This document shows, in pieces, positions 10,961 through 15,896 of a DNA stretch of 15,896 nt. Position 1 is the first letter of the stretch, and each line of letters opens with the position of its first letter. The notes under the pieces were generated by a model, which had not been told where the DNA came from, made no database searches, and was given only the letters and a program-made list of their open reading frames with translations. The stretch is from assembly GCA_000697335.1 (NCBI GenBank), contig JNEM01016950.1, positions 1 through 15,896 of the forward strand, read 5' to 3'. The DNA comes from Conidiobolus incongruus B7586 (Eukaryota > Entomophthoromycota > Entomophthoromycetes > Entomophthorales > Conidiobolaceae). A program made the position numbers and the translations under genes.

Positions 10961-11399
10961 TCAATAAAATTTTATTTTTTTATCATGTATTTTGAATAAA
11001 GAGTTAAAAAAATGATGTAAATTAAATATATATCTTTTGGAATGGAAATGTTATTTTTTAAACCAGTTTTAAATGATGAATTTTAAACAGGATCAAGGAT
11101 TCAAAAATAAAATATATTTTGCAAATATACAAAAAAACAAACTAATAATACAAACAAAGTATATAATTTCTAACACTTCATTGTTAACCAATCAAATGTG
11201 ATACCACAATATCAAGATAATTACCAAAACATTGCTAAATTAGGTTAAGAAAATTTTAGTAAAATCTTGCTAATATGGAAATTAATTTCGTGAATTTTGA
11301 AACAAATAATAAATTGTTCATAATTGTAATTTCATCACCTTCAAATATAGTTTGATACATCAAGTTTATTAATTTTACCCTTAACCAATTATTAAAAGA
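10961..11399. other. AT-rich spacer between the two retroelement fossils
   Basis: No open frame of note and no clear motif. It may belong to one of the flanking fossils, but I cannot show it. Confidence 0.5.
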
Positions 11400-11765
11400 T
11401 GATAAGCTAACATAAATTGACTCTTTATCGGAAACCCTATTATTTTATATTGATAATGCTTGAAGGCATTTTAATTCAAAAATATATTTATTTGTATGTT
11501 AAATTAAATGTTTGGATTGAATTTTGTAAATTATGTACAAAATTTAAATTAGCATTGAATTAATGAATGCACTTACTAGACCCCTTATGTATAGCAATAT
11601 AGAAAGCATAGTTTATATCAGATATTTGATTTAATTGGAGTTGATGATTAATGTTAATTGTTTTGAATGTAAGGGAATTTAGTGTGGTTTTATAGGATAA
11701 TATGTTTATACTTGGTTTGTAAAATAATTGAAGCCAATTCATATAAAGGGGCCTATTACCATTTA
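11400..11765 (-). mobile_element. Fossil fragment, probably Ty1/copia-type reverse transcriptase
   Basis: On the minus strand a 60-codon open stretch (11742-11560) reads like the first part of a copia reverse transcriptase. It has a KPSIN block, then TLNSLTFKTI, then QLNQISDINYAF, which recalls the family's conserved Q-x-D-x-x-x-AF core. A further block, SDKESIYV (about 11410-11435), comes at about the distance expected in this family. The fragment is broken in a few places and old. No LTRs were found. Its upstream end overlaps the promoter of copy C, so an old insertion may have supplied part of that promoter. Confidence 0.5.
11741..11753 (+). promoter_or_regulatory. Possible second, upstream TATA element of copy C
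   Basis: ATATAAAGGGGCC, about 100 bases upstream of the copy C start and 45 upstream of the better placed box. Unusually G/C-rich on its 3' side for this spacer. It lies within the end of the copia-like fossil. Role uncertain. Confidence 0.3.
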
Positions 11766-11785
11766 AAGATTTGAAAAATTCCGAG

Positions 11786-11793
11786 TATAAAAG
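11786..11793 (+). promoter_or_regulatory. TATA box of copy C
   Basis: TATAAAAG, 61 bases before the ATG at 11847, in the context GAGTATAAAAGATC. It matches the copy B box in sequence and placement, which supports both. Confidence 0.7.
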
Positions 11794-11846
11794 ATCCCTG
11801 AAAATTCAATATGTAATATAATTTTAGAAATTATTTTGATACAAAT

Positions 11847-14800
11847 ATGACTTCTATTAAATATTCTTCTACTGGGCGATTAGTTGACCTGATTAAAGAT
11901 AATGCCTTACCTCAGAATAGAGTTAAATATCCTGCGATTTCAATTAATCCAGATGGAAAATATATCGACCTCACCTTTGAGCAGTTCAATAATGTTGTTT
12001 CTCATTCAGCTAAATACTTCCATGAACAACTACATCAAATCAATTTCTCTGATTGCAGAAATATTGGATTATTATCTTACTCTGACTCTAATTACTTATG
12101 GAATATGTGGGGTTTGATGAGTGTGAATGTTGCGCCAGTATTATTATCACCGAGAAACTCTCTGGAAGCAATCATACATCTAATAAAAAAGTCTGGTTCC
12201 CTTGCGCTCGTTTATCAAAAGCATTTTGAAGATATGGTTCAACAAATTAAAAAAGAAATCCCTTACTTGATATTGATTCCAAGATGGATTGCTGAATATC
12301 CTCAATGCCTTTCTCCAACCGAGTATCAGCTTTTAATTCCTCTTGAAGCTCGAGAAAAAGAACTTAATAACGTAGCTTACATTCTTCACTCTTCGGGTTC
12401 CACATCCTATCCTAAATTAGTTCCTCAATTGAATAATACAGTTCAACACTGTGGCCATAGACTAAGCTTAGCAGAAACTGAGTGTACAGGAAAAGAGATA
12501 TTTTTCTTTCCATTATTTCACGCTGCAGGAATTCTTACAATGCTAGTTTCGAATGTATATCAAATGAAATATGTAATTTTATCCCCAGATATGAGTCCTG
12601 GAAGTCATTATTCGTCTAAAATGATATTAGATTCAGTTCAACAACTATCTCCGGAAGTTATTTGGATGTTGCCCTTAATGGTCAAAGAACTGATAGAATA
12701 CTGTGATCTTCGTCCTCATTTTCAGGGATGGAATCTATTGAAAAATGTTAAATTTATTAAATATGGTGGAGCACAACTTCCTAAAATAATGATTCAGGCT
12801 CTGTTTGATAATGGAATCACTCCCTTTTCAATGTTCGGCTCTACTGAATGTGGAATGACAATGAAATGCTACCCTGATAGAAACAACGAGCATTTGGTTC
12901 CATTAACACCTTTAGATGGGTTGCAATATACATTTAAGGATTGGGGAGACAATATTATGGAATTGATTATTCTTAAAGATGACCCTTGCCTCGCATGTGT
13001 TCAAGATTTAGATAAAGATGGGAACTATCCAACGAAAGACTTATTTCAAATTGTAGGTCAAAATCCTCTCTTATTGAATTATGTATCCAGATCTGATGAC
13101 ACTATTATCCACGTAAATGGCGAAAAAACCAATCCAATCCCAATGGAAGACAAGATCAATCGCTGCCCATTTGTAGATAGATGTGCTATTCTAGGAACTG
13201 GTCAACAAATGAACACCTTATTGATTCAATTAGATATCAATAACGTTCTCTCGTCTCCTTTGACAACAGTAATATCGACAGTCAAATCTTATGTCAAATC
13301 TGCCAATGAATCCGCCCCTTCGCACTCTCGAATTTATGAAGAAATGATTTACTATTTACCTATGAACTCCGAAAAGAAATTACCAGTCACAATAAAAGGC
13401 AATTTAATGAGAAGCAGATGCGCCAAAATGTTTGAACAGGAAGTAAAACAAATTGTTGAAAAAATGGAATCAGGGTATGGCACTGATGAATCGCATGAAC
13501 TCAATAACAATTCTTTTCAAAAGGATAGCATGGAATTTATTGTTAAATCATGTCTGAGATCAACCATTGATAAAGCTATTGGCAACAGTGACAGCTTCTT
13601 CAAAAATGGAATGGACTCATTGTCAGCAATGAGATTCAGAAATCTTCTGAAATCAAGAATATCCAATTTGGAACTCAAAGTAACTGATATTTATGATAAT
13701 GATACTTTTGAGAAATTGGTTTCTTTTGTTGAAAAGTTTAAACAAGGAAAACAACCCATGACTAAATCATTACAAGTATATCAACAACAAGTTGACGAAT
13801 ACATTGCTAGATACTCTGATTTAGGACTCGAGAAACCTCAAGCCAAATCACTTCCTACTGATGATTTCCACATTGCCATCACTGGTGCTAATGGTTCATT
13901 GGGATCATTTATGATTAAGAACTTGGTTCAACAATCTAAAGTATCGAAAGTGTATGCTATGATCAGAGCTAAAGACGATAATGAAGCCAAGAAGAAGCTT
14001 GAAAGCAGTTTTTCACAACGTTTCATTTCAATCGAACCAGATCATTTCAGTAAAATTGTTCCACTTGCTGTCAGATTGAATGAAGATCAATTGGGCCTTA
14101 CCAAAGAAACTTATGATTCACTTCTTTCTAATTTGACTCATGTTCACCATGTTGGATGGACAATGAACTTTTTGAAGGGTTTAGACGCTTTTGATGATTG
14201 TATTGCTGCTTCCAAGAACCTCATGAAGCTCTCAGTCTTATCACAACGAAGAGTAATTTATAATCTGGTATCGACTATTGGAGCTACTTTCCCATCTACT
14301 CCACATGACATTGAAGCCATTCCTGAAACTAAGCTCAGTACCAAACTTGTTAATGTTGCCACTTGCAATGGCTATAATCTCTCTAAACTAGTCACCGAAA
14401 CTGTTGCTCAAGTATGGTCTCAACAATATGATATTCCTTTACACATCCATCGTGTTGGTCAGATCTCAGGAGATACTATAAATGGAGCTTGGAACATTAC
14501 TGAGCATATCCCATTATTGATCAAAGGAATTCAAGTGATGAAGATGTGTCCAGATATTATAGACTCTAGTGTCACTTGGATTCCTGTGAACACTGCAGCT
14601 GATGCGATTGTTGAGATTGGAAGTCAAGATCAAACCACTCAAAACTCATTTGCTCATATTATCAATCCTTTACAATATGATTGGAAGATCATCTACAATG
14701 CTCTTAAAACATATGGAATTGAATTCCAAGTTGTACCAGTTCAAGAGTTCATCACCCAACTTAAAACCAATCCTAGATTCCAAAATGCAGATGATAATCC

Positions 14801-14972
14801 CGTTGCCACTTTGACAGATTTCTTTGACAATGTGTTCTTATCGGATCATGGTACTACTCTTGAAACCAAATTAACTAAATTATCTTCCCCATCCATCACT
14901 CAATGTCCTGCTTTAGACAATGATCTAATGATAAAATATTTGAAATTCTGGAAAGCTCAATGTTTGATTTGA
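11847..14972 (+). CDS. Copy C: intact A-T-R NRPS-like carboxylic acid reductase (1041 aa)
   Basis: Single intronless frame of 1041 codons, normal for fungal A-T-R enzymes and shorter than Lys2. The adenylation domain (about 1-525) has the ATP loop HSSGSTSYPK (181-190, with Ser where the usual motif has Gly), FPLFHAAG (221-228), YGGAQLPK (306-313), FGSTECG (330-336), SRSDDTIIHVNGEKTNP (414-430) and the A10 Lys517 in TIKGNLMR. His225 occupies the place of the Asp that anchors an amino group in amino-acid A domains, so an aryl or aliphatic acid is more likely than an amino acid. The carrier domain (about 560-635) has Ser591 in GMDSLSAMR. The reductase (about 672-1041) has TGANGSLG (679-686) for NAD(P)H and Ser809/Thr810, Tyr843 and Lys847 as catalytic residues. 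No signal peptide or membrane segment, so cytosolic. Loading needs a phosphopantetheinyl transferase encoded elsewhere. Substrate unknown. Confidence 0.95.
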   Translation: MTSIKYSSTGRLVDLIKDNALPQNRVKYPAISINPDGKYIDLTFEQFNNVVSHSAKYFHEQLHQINFSDCRNIGLLSYSDSNYLWNMWGLMSVNVAPVLLSPRNSLEAIIHLIKKSGSLALVYQKHFEDMVQQIKKEIPYLILIPRWIAEYPQCLSPTEYQLLIPLEAREKELNNVAYILHSSGSTSYPKLVPQLNNTVQHCGHRLSLAETECTGKEIFFFPLFHAAGILTMLVSNVYQMKYVILSPDMSPGSHYSSKMILDSVQQLSPEVIWMLPLMVKELIEYCDLRPHFQGWNLLKNVKFIKYGGAQLPKIMIQALFDNGITPFSMFGSTECGMTMKCYPDRNNEHLVPLTPLDGLQYTFKDWGDNIMELIILKDDPCLACVQDLDKDGNYPTKDLFQIVGQNPLLLNYVSRSDDTIIHVNGEKTNPIPMEDKINRCPFVDRCAILGTGQQMNTLLIQLDINNVLSSPLTTVISTVKSYVKSANESAPSHSRIYEEMIYYLPMNSEKKLPVTIKGNLMRSRCAKMFEQEVKQIVEKMESGYGTDESHELNNNSFQKDSMEFIVKSCLRSTIDKAIGNSDSFFKNGMDSLSAMRFRNLLKSRISNLELKVTDIYDNDTFEKLVSFVEKFKQGKQPMTKSLQVYQQQVDEYIARYSDLGLEKPQAKSLPTDDFHIAITGANGSLGSFMIKNLVQQSKVSKVYAMIRAKDDNEAKKKLESSFSQRFISIEPDHFSKIVPLAVRLNEDQLGLTKETYDSLLSNLTHVHHVGWTMNFLKGLDAFDDCIAASKNLMKLSVLSQRRVIYNLVSTIGATFPSTPHDIEAIPETKLSTKLVNVATCNGYNLSKLVTETVAQVWSQQYDIPLHIHRVGQISGDTINGAWNITEHIPLLIKGIQVMKMCPDIIDSSVTWIPVNTAADAIVEIGSQDQTTQNSFAHIINPLQYDWKIIYNALKTYGIEFQVVPVQEFITQLKTNPRFQNADDNPVATLTDFFDNVFLSDHGTTLETKLTKLSSPSITQCPALDNDLMIKYLKFWKAQCLI
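13941..14758 (+). repeat. Identical reductase tract, copy C arm
   Basis: 818 bases identical to 7256-8073 at a constant offset of 6685. Direct orientation relative to B and inverted relative to A. Crossing over between the B and C arms would remove 6685 bp. Confidence 0.95.
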
Positions 14973-15896
14973 TAATTAAATACATTTTTTGACCTTTTTA
15001 ACTACTAGAAAATTTATATATTTGTGCCAATCATTTTATAAATGATTTTAAATTCAAATTACCTAAATATATTAACCCAATAATACATATACTCTATTTC
15101 ACAAAAATATTTATTATAATTTTATATTTTAAAGTATTAAGTTAAATTTTTTTATTGAGAATTTTTAATATATATATATATATATATATATTATTAATCT
15201 CTCAAATTTATTATTATTTAAAAAATTCAAATATCTATTAATATTTATTAAAAGGCTATTTCTTAAAACTCTTATAAAGTTATATATGATTTATCTAACT
15301 TTCATTTAACCAAGTAATATTAGTTTATATAATTAATTTAAATATATCATTATTATCATTATAAATTGAAATATATTAAGAGTATTTCTTAATTTCTGAT
15401 TTTTCAAATATATTAATAATTTCAATTAATAATATATATATATATTACATTTTTTATTAAAAATTAACTTTTTAAAATTTATTATTATATCTAAATATAT
15501 TTATATTAAATAATAACTATCAAAAATATTTTTGATTAACAGAATTTAGTCATAAATTTATTAAATTATTAAAAATTCATAGTTGGTTTTTGATAATAAA
15601 GTAATTATTTAAAATAATAATATATTCTTTTATATATATTTTTAAAGATTATTAAAATAATTAAAATTTATTAATATTGAAAGTTTTTAATTTTAATTAT
15701 TATATTTTTAATATATATTAGAGTTTTAAATTTATTATAAATAATTTATTTTAAATAAAAAACTATAAAAATATTATTATTTTAGTTATATAAGTATTAT
15801 TTATATATTAAATTTTAAATTAATTAATAAAAATATAAAATAAATATCTTATAACTCAACTAAAAATATTAGGATAATTATTAATAAAAAAAATCT
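14973..15896. other. AT-rich sequence downstream of copy C; no gene seen
   Basis: Nearly pure A+T to the window edge, with stops in every frame, a (TA)n run at 15169-15191 and a shorter one near 15432-15445. No terminator or RNA motif was recognised. Confidence 0.7.
15169..15191. repeat. (TA)n microsatellite
   Basis: About eleven unbroken TA units, roughly 200 bases after the copy C stop. Confidence 0.82.

Noticed and set aside
11847-14972. Copy C as the lysine-pathway alpha-aminoadipate reductase (Lys2)
   Set aside because: Too short, present in several diverging copies, and carries the His-type A4 block and GEKTNP block of A-T-R acid reductases.
11847-14972. CUG-Ser yeast origin
   Set aside because: CTG codons in copy C (for example in the KELIEY block) correspond to other Leu codons in copy B.

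Overview
The window looks like nuclear DNA from a eukaryote, most likely an AT-rich, early-diverging fungus. The genes are long and intronless. The spacers are much richer in A+T than the coding parts and carry (TA)n runs. Promoters are of the TATA type with an A at -3 before the ATG, and the gene family (adenylation-thiolation-reductase, A-T-R) is typical of fungi. CTG codons stand where the paralogues have other Leu codons, so this is not a CUG-Ser yeast. The exact lineage cannot be fixed from the sequence.

Layout: three paralogous copies of one NRPS-like carboxylic acid reductase gene fill the window. Copy A (1-2733, minus strand, cut by the left edge) has a heavily decayed adenylation half, but its carrier-reductase half is still open. 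Copy B (5158-8287, plus) is complete except for one extra base near 6611 that splits it into an adenylation frame and a carrier-reductase frame. Copy C (11847-14972, plus) is an intact 1041-residue gene. A and B are divergent; B and C are tandem. The spacers (2734-5157, 8288-11846, 14973-15896) hold no convincing host gene. The last part of the B-C spacer holds two very old retroelement fossils, one Ty3/gypsy-like and one Ty1/copia-like.

How the genes work: each enzyme should activate a carboxylic acid as an acyl-AMP (A domain), load it on the phosphopantetheine arm of the carrier domain (T), and release it as an aldehyde or alcohol with NAD(P)H (R domain). A His in the position where amino-acid-activating domains keep Asp suggests that the substrate is not an alpha-amino acid. 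No tailoring enzyme, transporter or phosphopantetheinyl transferase is visible.

The most interesting signal is the contrast along the genes. The adenylation halves of B and C have diverged to roughly 70% protein identity. The reductase halves are identical, with no synonymous change over 818 bp between B and C, and over 645 bp in all three copies including the pseudogene. Copy A is also a mosaic of B-like and C-like segments. This points to recent gene conversion that keeps one shared reductase module while the substrate-choosing module diversifies.
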